This document shows positions 1 to 9,319 of a DNA stretch of 64,000 nt, piece after piece. The notes beneath the pieces are model-generated. The model was not told the DNA's origin, searched no databases, and saw nothing but the letters and a program-made list of their open reading frames with translations. Source of the stretch: Spirosoma arboris (GTDB lineage: Bacteria > Bacteroidota > Bacteroidia > Cytophagales > Spirosomataceae). The stretch is from assembly GCF_009754945.1 (NCBI RefSeq), contig NZ_WPIN01000008.1, positions 186,001-250,000 on the forward strand, given 5' to 3'. A program made the position numbers and the translations under genes. Each line of letters begins with the position of its first letter. Positions within the stretch are counted from its first letter, which is position 1.

Positions 1-361
1 AACGGGCTGATAGATAAACCGCCGACAATAAATCAGTACATAAACCTGTGGCACAGCGGGCCAGTGTATGCGCTGAGGCCGGAGCGACAACGACTGCATC
101 GGCCCACAAACCAAGCTCTACATGATTATTCCAACTGCCATCGCCTATGTGCCCTGATTCTGTAGTAACTAAGGTTGATAGAACGGGATTTTTCGATAGA
201 GTAGCTAACGTAAGAGGAGTAATAAATGCCTTAGCAGACTCAGTCATAACTACTCGCACTTCGGCCCCTGCCTTCACCAGCAGGCGCACTAATAGTGCCG
301 ACTTATAAGCCGAAATACTACCCGTTACACCCAACAGAATTCGTTTGCCCGTAACTGACAT
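1..361 (-). CDS. coaBC: CoaBC, phosphopantothenoylcysteine synthetase/decarboxylase (N-terminal part, cut by window edge)
   Basis: Starts at the ATG at 361 and runs off the left edge after about 120 residues, so only the N-terminal flavoprotein (decarboxylase) half is visible. The family makes 4'-phosphopantetheine from phosphopantothenate and cysteine for coenzyme A synthesis. Visible hallmarks are the GVTGSISAYK flavin-binding start (residues 11-20), the catalytic His in NHVELGLWAD (His80) and the region equivalent to the PASANT motif. That motif reads PASAHT here: the usual Asn is His98 (codon at 68-70). The omega gene lies 130 bases upstream on the same strand. In many Bacteroidota omega and coaBC are close neighbours, which supports the call. 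Confidence 0.85.
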   Translation of the reverse strand, partial: MSVTGKRILLGVTGSISAYKSALLVRLLVKAGAEVRVVMTESAKAFITPLTLATLSKNPVLSTLVTTESGHIGDGSWNNHVELGLWADAVVVAPASAHTLARCATGLCTDLLSAVYLSAR

Positions 362-491
362 GAAAAGTCGCTATAGAAGCATATTTTGGTTGATGCCGAT
401 ATGTATTGGCTGGGAAATCCAATAGATTAAAACATCAAAAACCGCACGGCAATTCTACCGCGCGGCTATAAGAATAGAGAATAAAGCAGCA

Positions 492-803
492 TTATTGCTG
501 AGGTTCTTCGTTGTAGCGCCAGTAAACTTTCCCTTCCAGAAACTCATCTGTTGCAATAGAAGTTGGTTTCGGCATGCGCTCATAAAATTTCGAGATCTCG
601 ATCTGTTCACGGTTTTCAAACACCTCTTCGAGGTTGTCAACTGCCGAAACGAACTCAGAAAGCTTGTTGCTTAGCTCTTCTTTGTTTTTGGTTGCAATCT
701 GCCGGGCACGTTTAGAGATAATCGAAACCGATTCGTATAGGTTGCCTGTTTGAGCCGCAATCTTATCGTTATTACGGGTAATAATGGATTGATTTGTTGC
801 CAT
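492..803 (-). CDS. rpoZ: RNA polymerase omega subunit (Bacteroidota type)
   Basis: A 103-residue protein with the omega/RpoK-like core: an N-terminal segment (ITRNNDKIAAQTGNLYES) followed by ISKRARQIATKNKEEL, which matches the helix that clamps the beta' subunit. It helps assemble and stabilise RNA polymerase. The C-terminal tail (KFYERMPKPTSIATDEFLEG and beyond) is typical of the Bacteroidota form. It lies between bamD and coaBC, all on the minus strand, and probably forms one transcription unit with them. The start codon at 803 is the only in-frame Met. Confidence 0.85.
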   Translation of the reverse strand: MATNQSIITRNNDKIAAQTGNLYESVSIISKRARQIATKNKEELSNKLSEFVSAVDNLEEVFENREQIEISKFYERMPKPTSIATDEFLEGKVYWRYNEEPQQ

Positions 804-890
804 AATGATTTGTTCTCGGTATTTGGTTATAGTTTACAGTGGTCGTGTTGTTGAAGTAGATCAACCTAAAATCTCAAACCGTAAACTGTA

Positions 891-1784
891 TTAATTTGCG
901 GCTGTCACTTTTGCCGGGGGATTCTTAAGCTTTTCTTTTTCCTTTTCGCGTTCCTGTTCCTGCTTATCCAGTCGTTCGATTTCTTTCTGGCTGGTTTCGT
1001 ACATCTTCTCCGACTGCTTAAGGAACTTGCTATTAGGAAATTTGTCAATAAATGCCTGATGATAACTTATCGCTTCCTGATAACGTTCCTTTTGCTTGTT
1101 TTCCAGACTATTCTGCGCCAGACTGAATTCAGCATCTACTTTTAGGAATGCCAATTCTTCATTGTACTGAGAGTCCGGAAACTCTCTCTGAAAGTTATTG
1201 ATCGCGATTACCGACGATTTATAAGAAGCAATGTTGAAACCACTGGTTTTGTAGTAGAGCTTGGCTTTTTCATAGGCTTTGCGCTCCAGTTTTCCACGTA
1301 GATCCAGAATCTGTTTAGTGGCATCGTCGCGATACTTGCTGTCTGGATAGGCGTTGATGAAATCCTGGAGTGCAGAGGTAGCCGTTAATGTGTTTGACTG
1401 ATCAAGATTGAATGAGGGCGTGTCCCGGTAAAGCGAGTAGGCATACATATACATAGCCTCCTGAGCATAATCTGATCGGGCAAAGGTTTCGTAAAACTTC
1501 TTGAATAAAGTTGCACTCAGCAAGTACTGTGCCTGTTGATACTGCGTATAGGCATAATAAAACTGAGCCAGTTCAGATTCATTACTGCCTTTCAGAACAG
1601 GGATAAGTTCTTCGAACAGGAGACCTGCCCGATACCAATCTCCCTTTTTATAATACGCAAGGGCTCCTTTGTACTTAGCATCATCGTTACCACTTTTCTG
1701 CAATTTAGAGAAAGGGCTACACGAACCCAGTAAAAACACTACCCCAATCCCTAGCAGAATCTTACCAAAATGACGTTGTTGCAT
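891..1784 (-). CDS. bamD: BamD, outer membrane protein assembly lipoprotein
   Basis: About 297 residues. The start is placed at the ATG at 1784, because it gives a compact lipoprotein signal (MQQRHFGKILLG, then LLGSCS with the lipidated Cys). An in-frame Met six codons upstream lies over the promoter. The rest is TPR helices (YYKKGDWYRAGLLFEEL, YAYTQYQQAQYLLSATLF) ending in a charged Glu/Lys tail. BamD is the lipoprotein partner of BamA that inserts barrel proteins in the outer membrane. The preceding -7 box ends only 7 bases before the ATG, so the transcript may be almost leaderless. Confidence 0.85.
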   Translation of the reverse strand: MQQRHFGKILLGIGVVFLLGSCSPFSKLQKSGNDDAKYKGALAYYKKGDWYRAGLLFEELIPVLKGSNESELAQFYYAYTQYQQAQYLLSATLFKKFYETFARSDYAQEAMYMYAYSLYRDTPSFNLDQSNTLTATSALQDFINAYPDSKYRDDATKQILDLRGKLERKAYEKAKLYYKTSGFNIASYKSSVIAINNFQREFPDSQYNEELAFLKVDAEFSLAQNSLENKQKERYQEAISYHQAFIDKFPNSKFLKQSEKMYETSQKEIERLDKQEQEREKEKEKLKNPPAKVTAAN

Positions 1785-1791
1785 ATGTTTG

Positions 1792-1799
1792 CAAAGATA
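1792..1799 (-). promoter_or_regulatory. Bacteroidota -7 box upstream of bamD
   Basis: On the minus strand the sequence reads TATCTTTG, a perfect TAnnTTTG element. No clear TTTG is seen 19-20 bases further upstream, so only half of the promoter is recognisable. Its distance to the bamD ATG (7 bases) predicts a very short leader. Confidence 0.45.
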
Positions 1800-1909
1800 C
1801 AAAAAAAATACAGGCTACACCGATTTAACGACGACGCAGCCTGTGGTAGTGCCGAAAATGACCGGCAATTTAATGCTGTTTAGGTTATTTTAACAATTGG
1901 CGCTAAAGC

Positions 1910-2572
1910 TCACTGATGGCGAACAAGCAAACGTTTCGTTGCTACTTTCTTACCATCGACTGAGAGTTGATACAGGTAATAACCAGTATCCAAGGGGCGA
2001 GTAACAATGCGAACCTTGCGATCATTACGTTCCAACTCTATCTGCTCGTAACCGGGTACGGGTGTGCCCAAAACATTCAAAAGTACTAGCTTTGCTTCTG
2101 TACCCGACCCTGTAAACTGATAATCGAGCTCAGCCACATCATCGGCTGGATTAGGGTAGGCGTTAGAAATCCACAGCTTATCGTTAGAAAACAAACGGTT
2201 ATCGCCCTTGCCTTCCTGAGGAGGTACAGACTTAAGATCGCTCGCAGGTGCGGAAGTTTCCGCAGTTGAAGCCTTGGCGGCAGATTTTGATCCCGCATTT
2301 GGCAATAACAATGACCGGTAATGTTCGTTAATCGCCGAATTTTTATTGAGCGTTATTGACCGATCAAGTCCCGATAAAGTCGGGTTAGGCATAATCGAAA
2401 ACCGTTGCGACGGTAAACGAGATGCACTAGTTTTCTGTGGCGACGACGTTCGGCCCAGTTCGAGTCGACTTCCTTTCCGGACATCCGTATCCCGGAGAGC
2501 GACCTGCGCTCTAAGCGGGATAGTTGCCGTTAGCAAGCCCGTCAATACACCAATAAGTATAAATTGTTTCAT
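1910..2572 (-). CDS. Secreted protein with type IX secretion C-terminal sorting domain
   Basis: Start set at the ATG at 2572, giving a signal peptide MKQFILIGVLTGLL...LRAQ. An upstream in-frame Met has no purpose for the signal. The middle is Ser/Ala-rich and not recognised. The last 80 residues carry the type A T9SS sorting domain: ISNAYPNPADDVAELDYQ, then LLNVLGTPV, then LDTGYYLYQLSVDGKKV and a final KRLLVRHQ. Such proteins are exported by Sec, passed through the Por/Spr translocon and usually anchored to the cell surface. The cargo function is unknown. It lies between bamD and the OstA-like gene, so a role at the envelope is plausible but not shown. Confidence 0.75.
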   Translation of the reverse strand: MKQFILIGVLTGLLTATIPLRAQVALRDTDVRKGSRLELGRTSSPQKTSASRLPSQRFSIMPNPTLSGLDRSITLNKNSAINEHYRSLLLPNAGSKSAAKASTAETSAPASDLKSVPPQEGKGDNRLFSNDKLWISNAYPNPADDVAELDYQFTGSGTEAKLVLLNVLGTPVPGYEQIELERNDRKVRIVTRPLDTGYYLYQLSVDGKKVATKRLLVRHQ

Positions 2573-2667
2573 GAAAGTCCTCTTCAGGTACACACCTATT
2601 CACCACAAACCTATTCAGCTTAAAAGACAAAGTCAACTGTCTATTGTCTAAAAAATTGTTAAAAGGC

Positions 2668-4506
2668 TTAATTATTAACTTTTCGAACCAATTTTTGAGC
2701 CAAAGGTTTGATTTGGCCCTTATTTTTTAATGGTTTTTTCACTGCAGGCTTCTCTGCCGGAGGAGTTTCGAGCCATAAAACTTGTCCTTTAGTTGGTTTT
2801 TCAGCCTCGCGCCAACGAAAACCGTCCAGCTCCTGCGTTTCACCGGTTATTTCTTTAGGCGGAATTAGTTTTGAATCCGGATGCCCGTAAAAGCGAATTC
2901 GACCGACTTTGTTGTTAGTAAATTCGATGTTCATCCGGCTACATTCAACGTGATTCAGCCCAATCATTTTATTTTTTTCATTAAGGGCATAATAAATACT
3001 TTGCCCGTTTCCATCAACAATAACGCGATCAAGTGTGGTTTGCTCCTGAAGCCGAACTGTATCGGATGGCATTGTCCCTTTTTTTCTATCAGTTACGCTC
3101 GGAGGTAGGGTATTCGTTGCAGAGGCCACTGTATTTCTGCTGTTTTTCAGTTGAGAAACCAGTTTTTTGCTGGGTTGTACTTCATTGGAAGCCAGTGAAA
3201 TCGTATCTGGATTGACAAGCTTTGTTGCGAAAAAAGCAGTGATGGTTCTCCCTTTAACCTGATTGAAGTTTTTAAGTGTATCAAGTGAAATAACGAACGA
3301 TTTTGCTTTTAAAAACATCGTATGAATCCGATTATTTTTGAGCAATACTTTCATTGAATCAGCCTCCATCTGATACTTATTCTGACTCCAGAGAATTGGT
3401 TTTTTATAAAAATAAATAGTCGAATCGGCCATGTCGTAAATGAGCGAATCACATTTACTCTGCATATCCGATTTGTACATAAATACATTTTTTTGTCCTA
3501 ACAGACGACGCGTATTCGTTAGTTTATTATCGAACGAAAAGAGCGTATCTGCCCGCAGGTAGAGCGTATCATGTGTAGCCTCATTTGCTAGACTTTTAGC
3601 GACAGCATGGCCCGTAACCCGAGAAATACCCGCTTTACCATTATAGCGGACATGATCGCCGGTAATGACGGCTTTACGATCTTTGGCGACCATAATAACA
3701 CTGCCTTTGGCAATACCCAGTTCAGATAGGTTGTCGTAATAAAGAGAATCGCCGGTGAGTCGATATTTAGGCGTCTCGACAGTAGCCCGACGCTGAAAAT
3801 TCGAAATGCCTGTAGTCGTATTGTATTGACCGGCAATGGCTGTCAGAACCCCGTCTTTATTCTTAATGCGCGTTGGCCCCTGAAATGTTGCCAGTCGGGT
3901 TAGCGAATTATAAAGCAATGAATCGGCAGTGAGTGTACCTTTGGTATTCACTAAACGAACATTCTGACGAAACGTAAAGAGCTTAGTGTGGGTATCATAA
4001 TAGCCTTCCCGACTGGTCAGTATATTTTCTTTATCAACTATTCGACCCGGTACTGGGTAGTGCGCAATACCCGACAACATGTCGTAGTCGAGTTGAGCAG
4101 TTGTTAGGGTCATTTTGCGGTCGTGCATGATAACATGGCCGCGCATGTTTGCCTGACGTGTGTTGCCATAATAGAACATAGTATCGCCCCGTACGTTGAT
4201 GGTGTCGCCCTGAACCAGCCGCACGTTGCCATACGCTTCGATTACATTGGTTGTTACGTTCTGGATGGCGAGATTGCAGTACATAAGTACCCCTTTGTGT
4301 CGTAGTCGAACGTTGTTATGCAACTTTCGAACTACCTGGCCAGGTATATTGAGGACGACCAAGCTATCAGCGTGAAACAACTCGACTTTATCGCCAGTCC
4401 CTGTAGCCACGGGCGTTCCTGCTACCTGAGCCAGAACATCGGTAGAAGTGACCAATAAACAAAGCCAGACAAAAACGAATAAAAAGCGGGCAAACAAACG
4501 AATCAT
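2668..4506 (-). CDS. OstA-like LPS transport protein (LptA/LptD N-terminal family)
   Basis: 612 residues with an N-terminal signal peptide (MIRLFARFLFVFVWLCLLV...VLAQ). The rest is a series of OstA-type beta-jellyroll repeats: alternating short strands such as NVRLRHKGVLMYCN, AYGNVRLVQGDTINVRGD and ATFQGPTRIKNKDGVLTA. In Bacteroidota a long OstA_2 protein of this kind is thought to bridge LPS from the inner to the outer membrane. A Ser/Lys-rich tail follows the jellyroll region. It is divergent from tilS, with only about 30 bases between start codons, so both promoters must overlap the opposite gene. Confidence 0.75.
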   Translation of the reverse strand: MIRLFARFLFVFVWLCLLVTSTDVLAQVAGTPVATGTGDKVELFHADSLVVLNIPGQVVRKLHNNVRLRHKGVLMYCNLAIQNVTTNVIEAYGNVRLVQGDTINVRGDTMFYYGNTRQANMRGHVIMHDRKMTLTTAQLDYDMLSGIAHYPVPGRIVDKENILTSREGYYDTHTKLFTFRQNVRLVNTKGTLTADSLLYNSLTRLATFQGPTRIKNKDGVLTAIAGQYNTTTGISNFQRRATVETPKYRLTGDSLYYDNLSELGIAKGSVIMVAKDRKAVITGDHVRYNGKAGISRVTGHAVAKSLANEATHDTLYLRADTLFSFDNKLTNTRRLLGQKNVFMYKSDMQSKCDSLIYDMADSTIYFYKKPILWSQNKYQMEADSMKVLLKNNRIHTMFLKAKSFVISLDTLKNFNQVKGRTITAFFATKLVNPDTISLASNEVQPSKKLVSQLKNSRNTVASATNTLPPSVTDRKKGTMPSDTVRLQEQTTLDRVIVDGNGQSIYYALNEKNKMIGLNHVECSRMNIEFTNNKVGRIRFYGHPDSKLIPPKEITGETQELDGFRWREAEKPTKGQVLWLETPPAEKPAVKKPLKNKGQIKPLAQKLVRKVNN

Positions 4507-4538
4507 GAGACAAAACTACGGCTTTGAGCCGACACCGA

Positions 4539-5903
4539 ATGTTAGAGCAGAATTTTTTAGCATTTATTAACGACAATCAACTGTTCGGCACCAGTGACCA
4601 TTTACTGTTAGCTGTTAGCGGTGGCATTGACTCAATGGTAATGGCTGACTTGTTTTATCGTACTAATCAACCATTTTCCATAGCCCACGTAAACTTCGGC
4701 CTGCGAGGGGCAGATTCTGAAGCTGATGCCCTTTTTGTTCAGAACAAGGCTGAACACTATGGGGTTCCGTTTCATCTAACACACTTCGATACAACTGCCA
4801 TTGCTGCCGAGCGCGGAATTTCTATTCAAATGGCCGCTCGCGAACTTCGATATACCTGGTTTGATCAGCTTCTTGAGGACTACAAATACGCTTGTGTGGC
4901 AACAGCTCATCATCTGAATGACGTGCTGGAAACGCTGTTACTAAACCTCACTCGTGGCACTGGACTGGCCGGACTACATGGCATTGCCAGTAAGCAGAAC
5001 GGTATCGTGCGCCCGCTCTTGTTTGCTACCCGCTCTCAACTGGCAATGTATGCAGAAGAGCAGAAGCTGCTTTATCGGGAAGACAGCTCTAATAGTGATG
5101 ATAAGTATGCTCGTAATCGAATTCGCCATCATATAGTACCTGTATTGACCGAGTTGAATAGTGGTTTATGGCAAACATTGCCTCGCACTATTGAGCGCCT
5201 ACGGGCAGCAGAAGTACTCATGCAGGCCGAACTTAAGCGATCCTGGAAGGAAACGATTTTGCAGGATGGCAATCAGATAACGCTACCAGCCGATAAGTTG
5301 CAGGCTTTAGCCGAGCTTACCTTTCAATTGGCGGAATGGCTTAAACCATTCGGATTTGCCGATGATCAAGTAAAGCATATGATTGAATCATTGAATCAGT
5401 CTGTTGGCCAAGTGTTTGAATCTTCTACACATCGGATCAGCCATGAACGCATAGGCCTATTGCTTGAACCGTTGCCAATACCGATGGATTACGAGATTAC
5501 GCTGGTCGATTGGCCAAATGGATTGGTGGCAGTTGCAGGGGCTTTTGCACTTGCTATTGACGAAATAGAAAAAACTGGCGATTTTAACCTACCAACTGAT
5601 TCCAGTATTGCTTGTCTGGATGCCGATAGGCTGACGTTTCCGCTCACTATTCGCCCGTGGCGGCAGGGTGATCGTTTCCGGCCACTAGGTCTTAATGGAC
5701 ATAAACTGGTTAGCGATTTATTGAATGATTTGAAAGTAAGCCGGACTGAGCGGGAGCAAACGGCTGTACTTCTTTCCGGCGGTCAAATTGCCTGGGTTAT
5801 TGGTCGGAGAATTGATCATCGTTTCCGAGTAAAGGCAGAAACAAAGAGAATTGGGCGATTTTCGTTGACTTCAACAATGGATTTTCCTCCAAACAGAAGT
5901 TGA
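4539..5903 (+). CDS. tilS: tRNA(Ile)-lysidine synthetase TilS
   Basis: Attaches lysine to C34 of tRNA-Ile(CAU), converting its decoding from Met to Ile; essential in most bacteria. The PP-loop is clear (LLLAVSGGIDSMVM), followed by HVNFGLRG, the ATAHHLNDVLETLLLNLTRG helix, and the RNRIRHHIVPVL segment typical of TilS. The C-terminal domain is present (RPWRQGDRFRPLGLNGHK). The start is set at the ATG at 4539; a TTG five codons earlier is also open. Length (454 residues) is normal. Confidence 0.9.
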   Translation: MLEQNFLAFINDNQLFGTSDHLLLAVSGGIDSMVMADLFYRTNQPFSIAHVNFGLRGADSEADALFVQNKAEHYGVPFHLTHFDTTAIAAERGISIQMAARELRYTWFDQLLEDYKYACVATAHHLNDVLETLLLNLTRGTGLAGLHGIASKQNGIVRPLLFATRSQLAMYAEEQKLLYREDSSNSDDKYARNRIRHHIVPVLTELNSGLWQTLPRTIERLRAAEVLMQAELKRSWKETILQDGNQITLPADKLQALAELTFQLAEWLKPFGFADDQVKHMIESLNQSVGQVFESSTHRISHERIGLLLEPLPIPMDYEITLVDWPNGLVAVAGAFALAIDEIEKTGDFNLPTDSSIACLDADRLTFPLTIRPWRQGDRFRPLGLNGHKLVSDLLNDLKVSRTEREQTAVLLSGGQIAWVIGRRIDHRFRVKAETKRIGRFSLTSTMDFPPNRS

Positions 5904-5987
5904 AAAATTGTATTTTTAAGGTGATAAAACGTGAAAATATAGCTTTTGGGTTTATCATAAACACGACCTTATAAAGTTGGCACTCTA

Positions 5988-6019
5988 TTTGTAAGGTTTT
6001 TGTCGAGCCCATAGTTTTG
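5988..6019 (+). promoter_or_regulatory. Promoter of the PorE-like gene
   Basis: TTTG at 5988-5991, 20 bases, then TAGTTTTG at 6012-6019. This is a good match to the Bacteroidota primary sigma consensus TTTG / TAnnTTTG. The predicted transcript start is near 6025, about 12 bases before the ATG at 6037. Confidence 0.6.
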
Positions 6020-6036
6020 ACTAACTCACTAATACC

Positions 6037-8319
6037 ATGAACCGAATTGTACGGGTCCTATTGCTGACAGGACTTGCCTTATGGAGTCTGAATGCCCAGG
6101 CACAAAGTGCACGGCTACGAGCGGCAAATAAGCAATTTGATAATCTTAGCTATGTAAGCGCAGTACGGGCGTATGAGGAGTTTCTGCGGGCTGATAAAAA
6201 GAAAGATCCCGCCGAAACCCGCGACGCTATGATTAAACTCGGCTATAGCTACCGAAAGTTGCAGGATACTCGCAATGCTGAGCGGGTATATGGCGAACTG
6301 GTAAAATCGTATACTGATTTAGACAGTGAAGTCTATCTCTACTATGCACAGTCCTTGGCGGCTAATGGTAAATACCGGGAGTCGCAGAAAATGTATAGCC
6401 AATATGGCGAAAAACAGGGCCAGGACTTGCGTGGACGCCGATTTACGGTTTCGTACATGGATATGAGTCGATTCTATCAAGATTCGTCTTCATACCGATT
6501 ATATAACCTGCCCATTAACTCACGGCAAGCCGATTTTAGCCCGATGTACTATAAAGGTGGGATTGTTTTCGTATCGGCCCGTGATGAATCTGGTGTAGTA
6601 AAACGGGTGTTCAATTGGAATCAGACCCCGTTCCTGGATCTCTATTTTCATCCTGATACGAACCAATTACGTGTTCCTGGAGCAGATCTGGCCCGCTCGG
6701 TCAATTCGGCGGTAGTGGGTAGTGGCAGCGAAGCAAAAACAACAGGTACTGAAGCCGCTGCCGATGCCCAACCTTTGTCGAAAGCGGAAATTTTTAGTCG
6801 CACGCTCAATACGAAATACCATGAAGGACCAATGACCTTCACGAAAGATCAGAACTTCATCGTCTTTACCCGGAACAACACAAGTAAGGGGAAAGCTGGT
6901 AAAAGCTCAGATGGCGTAAAAAAATTAAAATTGTATTCTTCCGTGAATAAGAACGGTAAATGGGTCGATATTCAGGAAGTGCCATTCAATAGTAACGAAT
7001 ACTCCGTGGGGCACCCCGCTTTCTCGGCTGATAATACGAAGATGTATTTTGCCTCAGATATGCCTGGCGGTTATGGAGGTACAGATATCTACGTAGTCGA
7101 GTTTAATAATGGCCAGTGGGGAACGCCCGTAAACATGGGTAAGGAAATCAATACTGAAGGTAATGAGATGTTCCCGTATGCGTCTGAAGGTGATGACCTA
7201 TACTTCTCCTCAGACGGTCACGAGGGTTTAGGAGGTCTAGATGTCTTCGTTGCTGAGCTAAAAGACGGTATTGCGTACAAAGGCGTTCAGAATGTAGGTG
7301 CACCAATCAACTCCGAAAAAGATGATTTTGGTTTTATTACCGATAAGAACCGCACGACAGGTTTCGTCAGTAGTAATCGTAAAAAAGGCGTAAGCGACGA
7401 TGATATTTACTCGTTCCGTCGGGCCTGTAAGCAACTGAATATTCTGGTGTATGATGCGAAAACAAATACACCACTCGAAAATGCGGATGTGCGTATTCTG
7501 CGGAACGGCCTCAATCAGGACCTTCGCTTAACAAACGTTCAGGGCCGCACCGATTTATGTGTCGACTCCAATACGGAATACGAATTCAAAGCAATTAAAG
7601 AAGGCTATGCCATGAATAGTGTTCGTTTTTCGACATTGACGCAATCGCCCAAACCAGTGATGAACGTGTCGATTTACCTTGAAAAATCGGAGAACACATT
7701 GGTGAAAGGCGTTATAAAAACGGAGGTAAACCAGCAGCCTGCAACTGGTGTGAAAGTGACTCTGCGTAATGAGAAAGACAAATCGGAGCAGACTGTAACC
7801 ACCGGCCCTGATGGTGGCTATGAATTCGATGTGAAACCGAACGCACCTTATACAATTACGGCTCAGAAAGATCGCTATGCTACCAAAAAAGCCCAGTATG
7901 GTAAAACCAAGCGTAAAACGAAGGTCATTACCGACTCACTGGGTTTATATGGTGTAGGAGATGTGTTCCAGCTCAAGAATATTTACTATGACCTGAACAA
8001 GTTCTTTATCCGGGCCGATGCTGCACAAGAACTCGATCACGTACTCGCAATTTTAAAAGAGTATCCACAAATGCAGATCGAGTTGCGCTCACACACCGAT
8101 GCCCGCGCTACTGATACGTATAATATTCGATTGTCGGAGAGTCGGGCACGGGCCGCAATGGACTATTTGGTGGCACGAGGTATTCCAGCAAAGCGGTTAG
8201 TAGCACGAGGCTATGGCGAATCGGAGATTTTGAACGGCTGTGTAGACGGCGTGAATTGTACTGAAAGCGAACACCAGCAAAACCGCCGAACCGAGTTTAA
8301 GGTATTAGCTGTGCAGTAG
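6037..8319 (+). CDS. PorE/SprE-region type OmpA protein (TPR, PD40 propeller, CRD, OmpA_C)
   Basis: 760 residues with signal peptide (MNRIVRVLLLTGLALWSLNAQAQ). Domains in order: TPR-like helices (about 25-130); PD40/WD40-like propeller blades (about 160-460; e.g. MYFASDMPGGYGGTDIYVVE and LYFSSDGHEGLGGLDVFVAE); two carboxypeptidase-regulatory-like beta domains (about 475-635); and a C-terminal OmpA peptidoglycan-binding domain with SHTDARATDTYNIRLSESRA. This order matches PorE of the type IX secretion system, but Bacteroidota have many paralogues of this architecture, so direct T9SS membership is not proven. It would link an outer membrane or periplasmic complex to peptidoglycan. Confidence 0.75.
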   Translation: MNRIVRVLLLTGLALWSLNAQAQSARLRAANKQFDNLSYVSAVRAYEEFLRADKKKDPAETRDAMIKLGYSYRKLQDTRNAERVYGELVKSYTDLDSEVYLYYAQSLAANGKYRESQKMYSQYGEKQGQDLRGRRFTVSYMDMSRFYQDSSSYRLYNLPINSRQADFSPMYYKGGIVFVSARDESGVVKRVFNWNQTPFLDLYFHPDTNQLRVPGADLARSVNSAVVGSGSEAKTTGTEAAADAQPLSKAEIFSRTLNTKYHEGPMTFTKDQNFIVFTRNNTSKGKAGKSSDGVKKLKLYSSVNKNGKWVDIQEVPFNSNEYSVGHPAFSADNTKMYFASDMPGGYGGTDIYVVEFNNGQWGTPVNMGKEINTEGNEMFPYASEGDDLYFSSDGHEGLGGLDVFVAELKDGIAYKGVQNVGAPINSEKDDFGFITDKNRTTGFVSSNRKKGVSDDDIYSFRRACKQLNILVYDAKTNTPLENADVRILRNGLNQDLRLTNVQGRTDLCVDSNTEYEFKAIKEGYAMNSVRFSTLTQSPKPVMNVSIYLEKSENTLVKGVIKTEVNQQPATGVKVTLRNEKDKSEQTVTTGPDGGYEFDVKPNAPYTITAQKDRYATKKAQYGKTKRKTKVITDSLGLYGVGDVFQLKNIYYDLNKFFIRADAAQELDHVLAILKEYPQMQIELRSHTDARATDTYNIRLSESRARAAMDYLVARGIPAKRLVARGYGESEILNGCVDGVNCTESEHQQNRRTEFKVLAVQ

Positions 8320-8403
8320 GTGGTAAGTTATAAAGTAGTAAGTGGTAAGTGGCTGACGCATAATACTCTCGCGTCAGCCACTTACTATTTTATAACTTAC
8401 CAC
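8320..8403. repeat. Word-repeat palindrome between convergent genes
   Basis: The left arm (8320-8359) is made of TAAG-starting words at 8324, 8331, 8339 and 8346 (periods 7, 8, 7), with TAAGTGG twice in tandem. The right arm (8371-8403) is its reverse complement except for one substitution and a missing 7-base word. The loop holds ACATAATACTCTC-like sequence. It fills the gap exactly between the PorE-like gene and a small convergent gene and probably acts as a bidirectional terminator. Confidence 0.8.
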
Positions 8404-8589
8404 TTATGATTGTTTAACATGCTTCTTATGAACCGACGAAGTCGTGGTCTTGGACTTCGTTGTTGGGGTGGTGGTTTTCTTCACGGTCGTTGTCTTAGAA
8501 ACTGGTTTGTCTTGTGAAGGTGCGCTGGCAAACGAGATATTTACGCAAAGTGCGGCTACCGCAAGGGCTGCCAATAGTGATTTTTTCAT
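8404..8589 (-). CDS. Small exported Thr/Lys-rich protein
   Basis: 61 residues. The first half is a clear signal peptide (MKKSLLAALAVAALCVNISFASA). The remainder is almost only Thr, Lys, Ser and Pro (KTTTVKKTTTPTTKSKTTTS) and ends HKKHVKQS. No domain is recognisable. The composition suggests a short basic periplasmic or secreted peptide. The signal peptide makes it likely to be a real gene. Its 3' end abuts the palindrome at 8320-8403. Confidence 0.6.
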   Translation of the reverse strand: MKKSLLAALAVAALCVNISFASAPSQDKPVSKTTTVKKTTTPTTKSKTTTSSVHKKHVKQS

Positions 8590-8696
8590 GGGATTAAGAC
8601 TGGTTTTAGTAAAAAAGCTCGCTCGACTGGCGAGCTTCCTAAATGAAAGGTCGACTCATCGTATGAAGTGCCGATGAATGATAACTTAAAAGCCAG

Positions 8697-9212
8697 TTAA
8701 ACTGTTATCACGCGCACTGTTACCGACAACTGTCCTACATGGCGCATGGTATGTTCAGCTGCGTGAGTGAGCAAGCCAATTACAGTTGAAGGTAACTGTG
8801 CGCGCCCAACTCCTCGTACTTCAGTCAGTGTTTGTTCGTCGGTGGTTCGAAGCTGACCAATTGCTTTCTCCACCTGTTCATGAAACGAATTCACTAACTC
8901 CTGAACAGAGGAGACCGTTTCATTAGGTTTCCCTTCGGCCGCCAATGCCGCTAACTGGTCAGGTGAAAGTGCTTCCTGTCGTGCGTAGGTGAAGAGACGA
9001 TCCAGTACGCCTGTCAAGTGCTGCAAATGAAAACCAACGGAAGCTACGTTGGCTGGCCGTTCCCATAGTAACTGTTCTGGAAAATCAAGCATCAGTGCGT
9101 TAACTTCTTCACGAGCCTGCAAAAGCGCATGCGCTATAGGTTGAACGAGAGCTGGGACATCAGATAATGGGCCACGTAGCCAGACTTCACGTGTTTCAAT
9201 TGGGGTTTGCAT
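8697..9212 (-). CDS. DinB-family metal-binding protein
   Basis: 171 residues when started at the ATG at 9212; a longer frame to 9290 adds residues that do not resemble the family. It has the DinB/YfiT four-helix-bundle pattern: His pairs in VGFHLQHLTG and LLTHAAEHTMRHVGQL give the usual three-His metal site. DinB-like proteins include thiol-dependent transferases, but no substrate can be deduced here. It is divergent from the lipoprotein gene at 9320. Confidence 0.7.
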   Translation of the reverse strand: MQTPIETREVWLRGPLSDVPALVQPIAHALLQAREEVNALMLDFPEQLLWERPANVASVGFHLQHLTGVLDRLFTYARQEALSPDQLAALAAEGKPNETVSSVQELVNSFHEQVEKAIGQLRTTDEQTLTEVRGVGRAQLPSTVIGLLTHAAEHTMRHVGQLSVTVRVITV

Positions 9213-9319
9213 AGGCGCTTGTTTAAGTAGGACCCAAATTTTATTTACTTCGACTTTCCTTTCCGTACTTCGGTCTATATAGCTGAACAACGTCTAATAG
9301 TTTCACTTGTTAAACACCT

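Noticed and set aside
4524..4538. TTG start for tilS
   Set aside because: The ATG five codons later begins the conserved part and leaves more room for the divergent promoter.
9213..9290. Extended N terminus of the first DinB protein
   Set aside because: Added residues have no similarity to the family, and the ATG at 9212 starts the expected helix region.
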